Shown here: piece by piece, positions 55,647-63,684 of the stretch
How the letters are laid out: the number at the start of each line of letters is the position of its first letter
Position numbering within the stretch: the first letter of the stretch is position 1
Assembly (NCBI GenBank): GCA_024515975.1
Contig: JAMSKV010000003.1
Location: 186,001 to 250,000 of the forward strand
Direction: 5' to 3'
DNA length: 64,000 nucleotides
Source: Endosaccharibacter trunci
Lineage (GTDB): Bacteria > Pseudomonadota > Alphaproteobacteria > Acetobacterales > Acetobacteraceae
The notes under the pieces: generated by a model
Told to the model about the DNA's origin: nothing
Databases searched by the model: none
What the model saw: the letters and a program-made list of their open reading frames with translations, nothing else
Position numbers and translations under genes: made by a program

Positions 55647-56390
55647 CTAGCGCAAATCCACGCCGCCGCTCACCGCCTGATAGGTGGCGATCGCCAGCGT
55701 CAGTGGTTCGAACGGCTTGGTGATCACGAAAGCGGGCTCCACCGCTTCGCCGGTCAGAAGCCGCTCGGGATAGGCCGTCACAAAGATCACCGGCGCGTAG
55801 TGGTGCTTCAGGATCCGGCTGACCGCGGAAGTGCCATCGCCGCCCAGGCCGAGATTGATGTCGGCCAGGATCAGGCCAGGCTTGGTCGCCTGCGCCAGAC
55901 GCACGGCATCGGCTTCCGTCGAGGCGACGCCCACCACCTTGTGGCCGCAGCCTTCCACCAGCTCCTCGATATCCATGGCGATGATCGGCTCGTCCTCGAT
56001 GATGAGGACGTCGGTCGCCGCGGAGGCGCGAAGGCGCTCGCGTGCGTCGCCAAGCTGGCTCTGCGCGTCCGCCAGAGGCAGCGACACGATCCCCGAGGCG
56101 TCCTCGATCGAGACCTCCTCCAGCGCCGTCAGCAGCAGAAGCTGGCGTTGCTTGTTGGATAGGCCACCCACGAGCGAAGGCAAGGTTGAGATGCCAGCGT
56201 CGAACCGCCGCGTGACCCAATGATATAGGCCGTAGCGCGGCATCATGGCATTGTCGGTCGCCGCCAGCATCTCGCGCAGGCTTTCCGCCACCAGCAGATC
56301 GCCGCGTGGTTGGCTTCCGGTGAGGGCACGCGCATAACGTCGTGCATAAGGAAGGGCGCGGAGTAGGTCGTCGCGCCGCGTGCTGGCCAT
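55647..56390 (-). CDS. phyR: PhyR-type response regulator of the general stress response
   Basis: PhyR is the anti-anti-sigma switch of the alphaproteobacterial GSR: phosphorylation exposes its sigma-like domain, which takes NepR away from EcfG. The 247-residue protein has an N-terminal sigma-like domain (about 1-115: LLRALPYARRYARALTGSQPRGDLLVAESLREML..., ending in LSNKQRQLLLLTALEEVSIEDASGIVSLPLADAQSQLGDARERL). A C-terminal receiver domain follows (about 125-247: VLIIEDEPIIAMDIEELVEGCGH, phospho-acceptor Asp in LILADINLGLGGDG, Lys in FVITKPFEPL). Divergent from ecfG. The 216 bases from its stop to glgE hold nothing I can support. Confidence 0.95.
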   Translation of the reverse strand: MASTRRDDLLRALPYARRYARALTGSQPRGDLLVAESLREMLAATDNAMMPRYGLYHWVTRRFDAGISTLPSLVGGLSNKQRQLLLLTALEEVSIEDASGIVSLPLADAQSQLGDARERLRASAATDVLIIEDEPIIAMDIEELVEGCGHKVVGVASTEADAVRLAQATKPGLILADINLGLGGDGTSAVSRILKHHYAPVIFVTAYPERLLTGEAVEPAFVITKPFEPLTLAIATYQAVSGGVDLR

Positions 56391-56446
56391 CAGGCGTCTC
56401 TCTCTGGATAGGAACGGGATATTAGTTGGACGATCCGGCTAACGCG

Positions 56447-56474
56447 AAAACCCCCGAAGCGCGAATCCCGGGGG
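56447..56474 (-). terminator. Minus-strand terminator upstream of phyR
   Basis: Read on the minus strand: CCCCCG/CGGGGG stem, 12-base loop, then TTTT, 57-84 bases before the phyR start. It would end a minus-strand transcript entering from the ecfG side, or form part of a phyR leader. Confidence 0.42.
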
Positions 56475-56548
56475 CGGCGGATGCCGTAACATCGCCCGCG
56501 TCCGGCCCGAACGCCGGAAGCGGGACGGGTGGGGACCTTCGCCGTCAG

Positions 56549-57019
56549 ATGACCACGCTGCTGCCGGATCTGCGCGCCTTCGCGCGATTCCTGACGCGTG
56601 ATGCGACGGCTGCCGACGATCTGGTGCAGGACACGGTGGTGCGCGCCCTGGCCGGACTGTCGTCCTTCCAGCCCGGCACCAACCTGAAGGCATGGCTGTT
56701 CACCATCCAGCGCAACGGCTTCTACGAGCAGATCCGGCGTCACAAGCGCGAAACCCGTATGCTGGGCGCGCAAACCGCCGCGAGCGAGATGCAGGCGCCG
56801 GAGGCCCATCGTCGCAGCGATCTCAACGATCTTCAGCGCATGTTGTGGACGCTGCCCCCGCTTCTGCGCGAGGCGCTGGTGCTGGTCGGTGCGCAGGAAC
56901 TGTCCCATGACGAAGCCGCCGCGATCTGCGGTGTGCCCGTGGGCACGATGAAGGCGCGGGTATCGCGCGCGCGAAGCCAGCTCGCCCGCACCATGGGACC
57001 CCAGCCGGAGCAGGATTGA
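56549..57019 (+). CDS. ecfG: ECF sigma factor EcfG (general stress response)
   Basis: EcfG directs RNA polymerase to GSR promoters when NepR is removed by PhyR. From the ATG at 56549 it has 156 residues. Region 2 is MTTLLPDLRAFARFLTRDATAADDLVQDTVVRALAGLSSFQPGTNLKAWLFTIQRNGFYEQIRRHKRE, and region 4 is LPPLLREALVLVGAQELSHDEAAAICGVPVGTMKARVSRARSQLARTM. A TTG start at 56426 would add 41 Ala/Pro/Gly-rich residues, cross the minus-strand terminator and leave 35 bases to phyR; the ATG is preferred because family members begin near region 2. Divergent from phyR. Confidence 0.92.
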   Translation: MTTLLPDLRAFARFLTRDATAADDLVQDTVVRALAGLSSFQPGTNLKAWLFTIQRNGFYEQIRRHKRETRMLGAQTAASEMQAPEAHRRSDLNDLQRMLWTLPPLLREALVLVGAQELSHDEAAAICGVPVGTMKARVSRARSQLARTMGPQPEQD

Positions 57020-57399
57020 AGGCGCGGTTTCGGTCTGCGTCATTCGTCCCGGCCTCCCTTCTCCGGTTCGGTTTCATTTCCACCGCGCCGGTGCGGTCGT
57101 CCGGGGCGCAGTCTCACAGGGTCGCAGCCCTGCCGTTCATCTCATGACACTATCTCATGACACTGGGGCAACGGCGCTTGCAACACGCGGTCGCGTGCTT
57201 CCGGTTCCGCCGGGGCACGGTTGCGGAAGGATGGGTTCCTGTAAAGAGCCGTGGCCTGACGCAAGAGCGTGAGGGGTGGATCGGAAAGGTTCGATTGATC
57301 GCCGATCACTCTCTTTTTCGTGATGATGGTTGTCCCAACCGGATGCAACGGATCGCTCCGGCCGGTCATTGCTTGGGCAGATTACGGAGTGAATGCCCC
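57020..57399 (+). other. Intergenic region between the two sigma genes
   Basis: 380 bases with no gene I can support. The frame of the downstream gene continues open to 57157 without homologous sequence. It holds the tandem 13-base repeat at 57139-57164. I did not find a clear GGAAC-N16-CGTT promoter in it. The ATG of the downstream gene has GGAG ahead. Confidence 0.45.
57139..57164. repeat. Tandem duplication of a 13-base unit
   Basis: ATCTCATGACACT occurs twice with no gap (57139-57151 and 57152-57164). Each unit contains the palindrome TCATGA. Could be a replication slippage product or a double binding site. Confidence 0.8.
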
Positions 57400-57984
57400 A
57401 TGTCCGCGACTTTCCACGACCAGGTCATCGCCATCCTCCCGAAGCTGCGCGTCCAGGCTTTGGCTTTGACCCGCAACCGGGCCGCCGCGGAGGATCTGGT
57501 CCAGGATGCCGTGTGCAACGCGCTTTCCGCGCAGAACAGTTTCATTCCCGGCACGAACTTCCCGGCCTGGATGCACCGCATCCTGCGCAACCGGTTCATC
57601 TCGAACCTCCGCAAGCGTCGCGACACCACCGATATCGACGATCTGCCGGCGTCTGCCTTCGCCACGGAGGCCCCGCATGAGGATCGTCTCGCCCTCAAGG
57701 ATCTGAGCAAGGCGATGAACCGTCTGCCGGTCGATCAGCGCGAGGCCCTTGTGATGGTCGTCGTGCAGGGCATGAGCTACGAGGCTCTGGCGGAGGCGAC
57801 CGGCTGCGCCGTGGGCACCGCCAAGAGCCGCGTGTTCCGCGCCCGCCGTCAGCTCGAGACCTGGCTGACCGGAGAAGCGCCGGACAGTGCGGAAGGCCGC
57901 GCCATTGCGGCGCGCGCCTCCGCGCTCAGCCGCTCGCTCGATGCGCGTCTCGCCGAAGCTGCGCGCAACGAGCGCAGGGCGTGA
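57400..57984 (+). CDS. Second EcfG-like ECF sigma factor
   Basis: A 194-residue ECF sigma factor. The ATG at 57400 follows GGAG. Region 2 is VIAILPKLRVQALALTRNRAAAEDLVQDAVCNALSAQNSFIPGTNFPAWMHRILRNRFISNLRKRRD, region 4 LPVDQREALVMVVVQGMSYEALAEATGCAVGTAKSRVFRARRQLETWL. About 35 residues follow region 4 (EAPDSAEGRAIAARASALSRSLDARLAEAARNERRA, helical and Ala/Arg-rich), which the first sigma lacks. Likely an EcfG-group paralogue that may also bind NepR; partition of roles between the two cannot be read from sequence. nepR follows after 129 bases. Confidence 0.92.
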   Translation: MSATFHDQVIAILPKLRVQALALTRNRAAAEDLVQDAVCNALSAQNSFIPGTNFPAWMHRILRNRFISNLRKRRDTTDIDDLPASAFATEAPHEDRLALKDLSKAMNRLPVDQREALVMVVVQGMSYEALAEATGCAVGTAKSRVFRARRQLETWLTGEAPDSAEGRAIAARASALSRSLDARLAEAARNERRA

Positions 57985-57997
57985 GGGGCTGTCTTTT

Positions 57998-58039
57998 CGC
58001 CGCTGCAGGGTGATATTACGGCGCTGAAGCGTTTTTTTT
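57998..58039 (+). terminator. Weak terminator after the second sigma gene
   Basis: CGCCG (57998-58002) can pair with CGGCG (58019-58023); a run of eight T follows at 58032-58039 after an 8-base gap. The T run is strong, the hairpin weak. Confidence 0.35.
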
Positions 58040-58042
58040 AAG

Positions 58043-58067
58043 GGAACGGGCCCGGCGAGGGCCCGTT
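58043..58067 (+). promoter_or_regulatory. EcfG-type promoter of nepR
   Basis: GGAAC (58043-58047), 16 bases, then CGTT (58064-58067): an exact match to the published GSR consensus GGAAC-N16-CGTT. It lies 47 bases before the nepR ATG and largely coincides with the perfect inverted repeat GAACGGGCCC-N5-GGGCCCGTTC. nepR should thus be under EcfG control. Confidence 0.75.
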
Positions 58068-58113
58068 CTCATGTCTGCGCTGGGATCGCGCAGGACTGGA
58101 GTTGTCGGAGGTC

Positions 58114-58299
58114 ATGACGTCAGCGAACGAAGATCCGCCGAAGGGGCGTTCGCAATCGGCCCATCCCAGAAAAGGGAAGGGCGATCACGCTTTCGATATG
58201 TGGTTGCAGCGCGGCCTGCATCAGATGTTCGACGAAGCCGCATCCGAGCCCATTCCCGAAGAGCTGCTCCGGCTTATCGAAGACGACCGCGGGCATTGA
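58114..58299 (+). CDS. nepR: NepR anti-sigma factor
   Basis: NepR binds EcfG and blocks it until phosphorylated PhyR takes NepR away. The 61-residue protein from the ATG at 58114 ends with the family domain HAFDMWLQRGLHQMFDEAASEPIPEELLRLIEDD, two helices around P-I-P; the Lys/Arg-rich N-terminus is variable in the family. A TTG at 58102 would add four residues. It is not adjacent to the first ecfG but lies behind the second sigma gene, preceded by its own EcfG-type promoter. The kinase gene begins one base after its stop. Confidence 0.92.
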   Translation: MTSANEDPPKGRSQSAHPRKGKGDHAFDMWLQRGLHQMFDEAASEPIPEELLRLIEDDRGH

Positions 58300-58300
58300 A

Positions 58301-60025
58301 ATGCCGTCGGAACGGACGTCTCCCGCCGATTACCGATGGTTGCGGCCGTTCGGAACCGTAAGCGTCCGTCTTGTCGTGATCATCCTGCTCGCGGTTGTGC
58401 CGGTCGGCGTGATCGGCGCTCTGATGGCCTATCACACCTATGTCGCCACGGTGGATGCCAGCTCGAGCCGCGCCGATGTCGTGGCGCAAACTCTCCGTGC
58501 GCAATTCGACCAGCGTATCTCCGATGCCCGGCATATGCTGCACGAGCTGGTACGTCAGCCGCAGATGCAACAGCCGGAGAGTTGCAACGCGCTCCTGGCG
58601 CAAACGCTGAATCTGCAGACCGCCGCTCTGCGCGACATCGTCCTTCTCGACGCCGCCCATCGCCCGATCTGCGCGTCCGGACCTCTCGTTCCCGCCCGCG
58701 CGGCGGGTGAACCCGATATGCAGCCCTTCCCCGATGGGATCGGCACTGACCAGCGGCCGATGCTGCGCCTGTCCGTTCCGGCAACCTTTGGAGGGCAGCC
58801 GGCCAGCCTGTCCGCGGACCTGTCTCTCGGCTTCACACGCTCCGAACTGGCCGATGCCCAGCTCTGGCATCCGAGTTCGGGCGGCGGGGAAACGGATGCC
58901 TGGCTGCTGATGCCGCGGGGGCAACCCGTCCCGATCTGCGCCGATTGCGGCTGGAGCAGCGCCAGTCACGCCCGCACGGCGGTCGATCGTGCCAAGGAAG
59001 GCCGGTCCATTCAGCATAACGTGGTCGGCGACCTGGACTTGCTGGTGGTGACGCAGCCGAACAGGGCCGAGGATCGTGCACTGGCTGTTTTCCTGTGGCG
59101 GGTCGTGGCGATCGCAGCGCTGCTCATTGCCGGCCTCGTGGTGGTGATGGTCGGTGCCAGCCGGCTGATCGTAGTGCCACTGCGCACCGTGACGCGGTCC
59201 GTGGCAACCTGGCGCGAGGCCGGTGCCTACGTTCCCGTGCAGTCGCGCGCGACGCCGACCGAGCTGCGACAGCTTTCCCGCGCCTTCGCCGACGCCACGC
59301 GTTCGGTCGCGGCGCATGAGGAGCGCCTGCGCAAGGCCGAGATCAAGCAGGAGCTGCTGATCAAGGAGATTCACCATCGGGTGAAGAACAACCTGCAGAT
59401 CATCGCTTCGCTGCTCAACCTGCAGGCCAACCGTATCCGCCAGCCCGAAGCCCGTGCCGAGTTCGCCTCGGCGCGCGACCGGGTCCGGGCGCTCGCGACG
59501 CTGCACCGCCATCTGTATTCCGAAGGCGAGCTGCACACGCTCAATATGAAGTCTTTTTTAGAAGAATTGTGCGGACAGCTTTTCCAGGCGATCGGCGAGA
59601 CCGAAGGCAGGCGCATTCGTCTGGAAATCGAAGCGCCGGAAATCGTTATGTCCACGGATCAAGCCGTGCCGCTCGCTCTGGTGGTGACGGAAGCGGTCAG
59701 CAACGCCATCAAATACGCTTTCCCAGGCGGGCGCAGCGGTTTTGTCTCCGTGAAGCTGGCGGAAACGGCCCCGGGTGTCGCTACACTCGTTATCCGCGAT
59801 AACGGCGTCGGCATCCCCGCCGGGCGCGCCGAAACCGAAACGGGTATCCGCGACGGGCTCGGCATTCAGCTCATTCGCGGCTTTGCCCGGCAGCTCGGCG
59901 CGACCCTCGAGGTGGTCGAGGGCGGCCCGGATCAGGATGGGCGCAGCGGAGGGACCTGTTATACGCTGACCGTGCCGTTGCAGCCGGAGGCCGATCCAGC
60001 CGAAAGCGAGGCCGCGGCCGGATAG
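58301..60025 (+). CDS. Membrane sensor histidine kinase, HisKA_2/HWE type (PhyK-like)
   Basis: A 574-residue sensor kinase of the type that phosphorylates PhyR in several alphaproteobacteria. TM1 is near 21-43 (VRLVVIILLAVVPVGVIGALMAY). A periplasmic domain follows (about 45-262, with two cysteine-containing parts including ICADCGW), then TM2 (FLWRVVAIAALLIAGLVVVMVGA, near 264-286) and a HAMP-like linker. The dimerisation helix carries the phospho-acceptor His (EIHHRVKNNLQIIASLLNLQA, near 357), and the ATPase domain has EAVSNAIKYAF and DNGVGIP. It starts one base after nepR. Signal sensed unknown. Confidence 0.93.
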   Translation: MPSERTSPADYRWLRPFGTVSVRLVVIILLAVVPVGVIGALMAYHTYVATVDASSSRADVVAQTLRAQFDQRISDARHMLHELVRQPQMQQPESCNALLAQTLNLQTAALRDIVLLDAAHRPICASGPLVPARAAGEPDMQPFPDGIGTDQRPMLRLSVPATFGGQPASLSADLSLGFTRSELADAQLWHPSSGGGETDAWLLMPRGQPVPICADCGWSSASHARTAVDRAKEGRSIQHNVVGDLDLLVVTQPNRAEDRALAVFLWRVVAIAALLIAGLVVVMVGASRLIVVPLRTVTRSVATWREAGAYVPVQSRATPTELRQLSRAFADATRSVAAHEERLRKAEIKQELLIKEIHHRVKNNLQIIASLLNLQANRIRQPEARAEFASARDRVRALATLHRHLYSEGELHTLNMKSFLEELCGQLFQAIGETEGRRIRLEIEAPEIVMSTDQAVPLALVVTEAVSNAIKYAFPGGRSGFVSVKLAETAPGVATLVIRDNGVGIPAGRAETETGIRDGLGIQLIRGFARQLGATLEVVEGGPDQDGRSGGTCYTLTVPLQPEADPAESEAAAG

Positions 60026-60094
60026 GCGGCGTCCCGTAAAACGCTGCGTCCGATCACCGCCGTCGTTCCGTCGTCTACGGGAGCCGCTTGACCG

Positions 60095-61876
60095 ATGACC
60101 CGATCCAAGGCCGCCCGGGCCGGGGCTTCACCCCGGCCGGATCGCTCCGCTTTCCGCGCCTGGAGCAAGCAGCAAAGCAGGATCGGCCGCAAACTGGCGA
60201 TGCCCTCCATTCTGCTCGGTCTGGTCGTGACCTGTCTGGCCATCGGTCAGGCCTGGTGCATTGCCGTCGTGCTGGCGCATGCGCTCGCGACGCTGGGCGC
60301 ACCGGGCGAACTTCCGGGTGCCCGTATGAACCCCGCCTGGGGCCCGCTGCTCGGCTTCGCCGTGCTGGCGCTCGTGCGCACGGCGTTGCAGGTCGCGCAG
60401 GAAACGCGCGCCGCCGATGCGGCCTCCTGGGCACGGCGACGCCTGCGCGGCGAGGCGCTCGGGGCGATCCTGGCGCGTGGCCCGGCTCTGCTCCGCACCG
60501 GCTCGGCCGGCGTTCTCGGCTCGTTGGTCGTGGACCGCATCGAGGCGCTGGACGGGTTCTTCGGCCGCTGGATCCCCGCAGCGCAACTGGCCATTTTGTC
60601 GCCCGCCGCGATACTGTTCGCGGTGGCCGTCGTTCAGCCCAGCGCGGCGCTGGTGCTGCTGATCTGCGGTTTGTTCGTTCCCGTCGCCCAGGCCGTGTTC
60701 GGGATCGGCGCCGCCGTCGCGTCTCGCCAGCAATTCGTGGCGCTGGCCCGGTTGCAGGCCCGGTTTCTCGACCGCATTCGCGGTATCGCCACCATCGTCC
60801 TGGCCGGGCGCGCCGATGACGAGGCCGCCCGTCTCGGTTTCGCCGCGGCGGAACTGCGCATGCGCACGATGCGGGTGCTGCGGGTCGCCTTTCTGTCGTC
60901 GGCGGCGCTGGATTGCGCGTTCGCTGTCGCCCTGGTCGCCATCGCCCTGCTCGACGGGCGCGCGCTGCTCCATGGCGGCGCGACTCGCTCCTGGCTCGGC
61001 GAATTGCTGCTGCCGCGCTCCTTGTTCGCGCTGATCCTGGTGCCGGAATTCTTTGCTCCGCTCAGGACCTTCGCGCTCGCCTATCAGGACCGTATGCAAG
61101 CGGTCGGCGCGTCCGAATCCCTCGGCGCCCTGCCGAAGCCGCCGGAACCCGACGCTCTGCCGGCGCCGTCGGTCCGCACGGTCAGCGCGCATGGCGTCTC
61201 CGTCGCGTTCGAGACTGTCAGCTTCGCCTGGGATCGCAGCCGCGGTCCCGCGATCGATTCCGTGAGCTTCCGCATCCCGGCGCAGGAAACCGTGATCCTG
61301 GCCGGGCCGTCCGGCAGCGGCAAATCCACGCTGATCGAGCTGCTGCTCGGCTTCGTTGCGCCCGATTCCGGTCGCATTACCCTGAACGGCGCCGATATCG
61401 CCACCATCGTTCCGGAAGCCCTGTCGCAGATGACCGCCTGGATCGGCCAGCGTCCGTTGCTGTTTTCGGGGTCCATCCGGGAGAACGTGTTGTTCGCGAA
61501 ACCCGATGCGACGCCGCAGCAGCTCGAGGCGGCGCTCCGCAATGCCGCGCTCGGTGCCTTCGTCGAGACCTTGCCCGACGGCCTGGATACGATGATCGGA
61601 GAGGGCGGCTACGGCCTGTCCGGCGGGCAGGCGCAGCGTGTCGCCATCGCCCGCGCTTTTCTCCGCAATGCGCCGCTCCTGTTGCTGGACGAGCCGACCG
61701 CCCACCTCGATCCGGTCACCGAACTCGAGATCCTGGACAGCCTCCGGCGCCTCGCCGTCGGCAGGACCGTGCTGCTCGCCAGCCACTCCACCGCTGCGCA
61801 TGCCTTCTCGGGCCGCAGGGTCGATCTGATGAACGGCCGGCTGCTGCACCATACCCTCGCCGGAGACGTCGCATGA
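60095..61876 (+). CDS. cydD: Thiol reductant ABC exporter subunit CydD
   Basis: CydD and CydC form a heterodimeric ABC transporter that moves glutathione/cysteine to the periplasm and is needed for cytochrome bd assembly. It has 593 residues. Six membrane segments span about 40-310. The ATPase domain holds VILAGPSGSGKSTLIELLLGF (Walker A), GYGLSGGQAQRVAIARAFLRNAPLLLLDEPTAHLDPVTELEIL (signature and Walker B) and LLASHSTAA. The ATG at 60095 is 69 bases after the kinase gene. Its last four bases overlap cydC (ATGA). No cydAB is in the window. Confidence 0.93.
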   Translation: MTRSKAARAGASPRPDRSAFRAWSKQQSRIGRKLAMPSILLGLVVTCLAIGQAWCIAVVLAHALATLGAPGELPGARMNPAWGPLLGFAVLALVRTALQVAQETRAADAASWARRRLRGEALGAILARGPALLRTGSAGVLGSLVVDRIEALDGFFGRWIPAAQLAILSPAAILFAVAVVQPSAALVLLICGLFVPVAQAVFGIGAAVASRQQFVALARLQARFLDRIRGIATIVLAGRADDEAARLGFAAAELRMRTMRVLRVAFLSSAALDCAFAVALVAIALLDGRALLHGGATRSWLGELLLPRSLFALILVPEFFAPLRTFALAYQDRMQAVGASESLGALPKPPEPDALPAPSVRTVSAHGVSVAFETVSFAWDRSRGPAIDSVSFRIPAQETVILAGPSGSGKSTLIELLLGFVAPDSGRITLNGADIATIVPEALSQMTAWIGQRPLLFSGSIRENVLFAKPDATPQQLEAALRNAALGAFVETLPDGLDTMIGEGGYGLSGGQAQRVAIARAFLRNAPLLLLDEPTAHLDPVTELEILDSLRRLAVGRTVLLASHSTAAHAFSGRRVDLMNGRLLHHTLAGDVA

Positions 61877-63552
61877 GCCGTGCGACGACTGAGCGGCCGG
61901 GACAGGCCGGCATCCGCCCGGTTCTGCGCATCCTCGGCCTGTGGCGCGCGCATGCTGTCGGTCTTGCCATCGGCGTGATCCTGTCGCTGCTGGCTTTCGT
62001 GGCGGGCCTCGCCCTTCTCGCCGCTTCCGGCTCTGCCGTGGCCGGCACGGGCGTCGGGCTGGTGCTCGCCTCGGCTCTTCTGCTGCGGCTCTTCGGGGCC
62101 GGACGCGTCGTGCTGCGTTATCTGGAACGTCTCGCCACGCACGATGCCACGTTCCGTGCCCTGGCCGATCTCAGGGTCTGGTTCTTCCGGGGCGTCGCCG
62201 CGCGCTCCTCGGGCGGCCTCGGTTTCCGGCGTTCCGGCGACCTGCTGTCGCGCCTGGTCGGCGACGTCGAGGCGCTGGACGGTCTTTATCTCCGCATCAT
62301 CGTTCCGCTCGCGGGCGCGATCATCGCTGTTCCGCTGCTCTTTATCCTGGCTGAGCGCGCCTCGCCGGTGCTCGCCATCGTTCTGGTCGCGCTCCTCGCC
62401 TTGGCCGCTTTCGTCCTGCCGTATCTCGCCGGCTGGCTGGTGAGCCGGGACTCCCGCGCGCTCTCCGGCGCCTCCGCCGCCCTGCGGATCGCCGTGCTCG
62501 ACCTCGTGTCGGGCCTGCGCGAGGTGCGCGCCTTCAATGCCGAGCGGCGCATGCTCGCCGGTGTGCAGGGGCGAGAGGCCGAGCTGCTCGCCGTCCAGCA
62601 CAGGCTGTCACTGCGTACGGCGATCGCCGGCGCCGCCTCGTTCCTGTGTCAGCAACTGGCGATCCTGGCGGTGCTCGCGGCCCTCACGGGACTGGTTTTC
62701 GCGAGGGTCGATCCGATCGCCGGTACGATCGTCCTGTTCGTGCTGCTGGCCTCGTTCGAACTGGTCGGCGGGCTGACGCGCGCCGGTGCATTGGCCGGAA
62801 ATGTCGCCAACGCTGCCGAGCGCGTGCTCGATGCCCGCGCGCCGGCGCTGGACGGGTCGGCGCCGGCCGGCGTCAAACCGGCCGGGACGGCGATCAGCTT
62901 CCGTGATGTCGGATTCCGCTGGCTGCCCGGACGGCCGGCGGTGTTCGAGCATCTGACGCTCGACATCCAGGCAGGGTCCAGGGTGGCGATCCTGGGACCG
63001 TCGGGCTCCGGCAAATCAAGCCTCGCGGCGCTGCTGCTGCGCGTGGTCCCGCCGCAGCACGGCCAGATCACGATGGGCGGGGTCGATCTTCAGAAACTGG
63101 ACGAAACCGAGCTGCGCTCGCGCGTCGCGTGGCTGTCCCAGGCCACGCATCTGTTCGCCGACACCATCCGCGCCAATCTGCTCCTCGGCCGTCCGGACGC
63201 CACCGATACCGAACTCTGGCAGGCCCTGGATCAGGCGATGATCGGCGATGTGGTGCGCGCCATGCCGGACGGGCTGGACACTTGGCTGGGCGAGGGCGGC
63301 TCCGGCTTCTCCGGCGGCCAGCAGCGCCGCCTGGCCCTGGCGCGCACACTGGTCTCGACCGCGCCGATCCTGATCCTGGACGAGCCTGCCGCCGGGCTCG
63401 ATGCCGAGACCGAGCGCGCTTTTCTGCAGACGCTGAACGGCGTCGCCGCGGGCCGAACGGTGATTCTCATCGCCCATCGTCTCACCGGCGTGGAGGTGCT
63501 GGACCGGATCTGGCGCCTGGCTGGCGGCCACGCATCGGCGGCGGCGGCCTGA
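61873..63552 (+). CDS. cydC: Thiol reductant ABC exporter subunit CydC
   Basis: Partner of CydD. 559 residues from the ATG at 61873, which overlaps the cydD stop. Six membrane segments occupy about 25-310, with the CydC-typical RLFGAGRVVLRYLERLATHDATFRALADLRVWFFRGVAARS segment. The ATPase domain has VAILGPSGSGKSSLAALLLR, LGEGGSGFSGGQQRRLALARTLVSTAPILILDEPAAGLDAETERAFL and VILIAHRLTG. The longer open frame from 60913 is the wrong reading of cydD. A 7-bp hairpin (CCGGCAA/TTGCCGG, 63596-63615) follows, without a T run. Confidence 0.93.
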   Translation: MSRATTERPGQAGIRPVLRILGLWRAHAVGLAIGVILSLLAFVAGLALLAASGSAVAGTGVGLVLASALLLRLFGAGRVVLRYLERLATHDATFRALADLRVWFFRGVAARSSGGLGFRRSGDLLSRLVGDVEALDGLYLRIIVPLAGAIIAVPLLFILAERASPVLAIVLVALLALAAFVLPYLAGWLVSRDSRALSGASAALRIAVLDLVSGLREVRAFNAERRMLAGVQGREAELLAVQHRLSLRTAIAGAASFLCQQLAILAVLAALTGLVFARVDPIAGTIVLFVLLASFELVGGLTRAGALAGNVANAAERVLDARAPALDGSAPAGVKPAGTAISFRDVGFRWLPGRPAVFEHLTLDIQAGSRVAILGPSGSGKSSLAALLLRVVPPQHGQITMGGVDLQKLDETELRSRVAWLSQATHLFADTIRANLLLGRPDATDTELWQALDQAMIGDVVRAMPDGLDTWLGEGGSGFSGGQQRRLALARTLVSTAPILILDEPAAGLDAETERAFLQTLNGVAAGRTVILIAHRLTGVEVLDRIWRLAGGHASAAAA

Positions 63553-63595
63553 AACCGCACGGCGCGACGGCTCTCGTCGCGTTCGCCGCAACACT

Positions 63596-63615
63596 CCGGC
63601 AATCTCTTTTGCCGG
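63596..63615 (+). terminator. Weak hairpin after cydC
   Basis: CCGGCAA pairs with TTGCCGG around a 6-base loop, 44 bases after the cydC stop. No T run follows, so intrinsic termination is doubtful. Confidence 0.33.
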
Positions 63616-63684
63616 GGCCGGCCGCGCATTGACGCACCCGTGCGTTGACGGCACCTAGGCCGTAACAACCGCAGGACTGCTTTC

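Noticed and set aside
56411-56436. GGAAC at 56411 as EcfG promoter for ecfG
   Set aside because: No GTT 16-18 bases downstream, unlike the clean site before nepR.
57068-57399. Extended start of the second sigma gene at 57157
   Set aside because: Adds 81 residues without sigma similarity; ATG at 57400 has a ribosome-binding site and suits the family.
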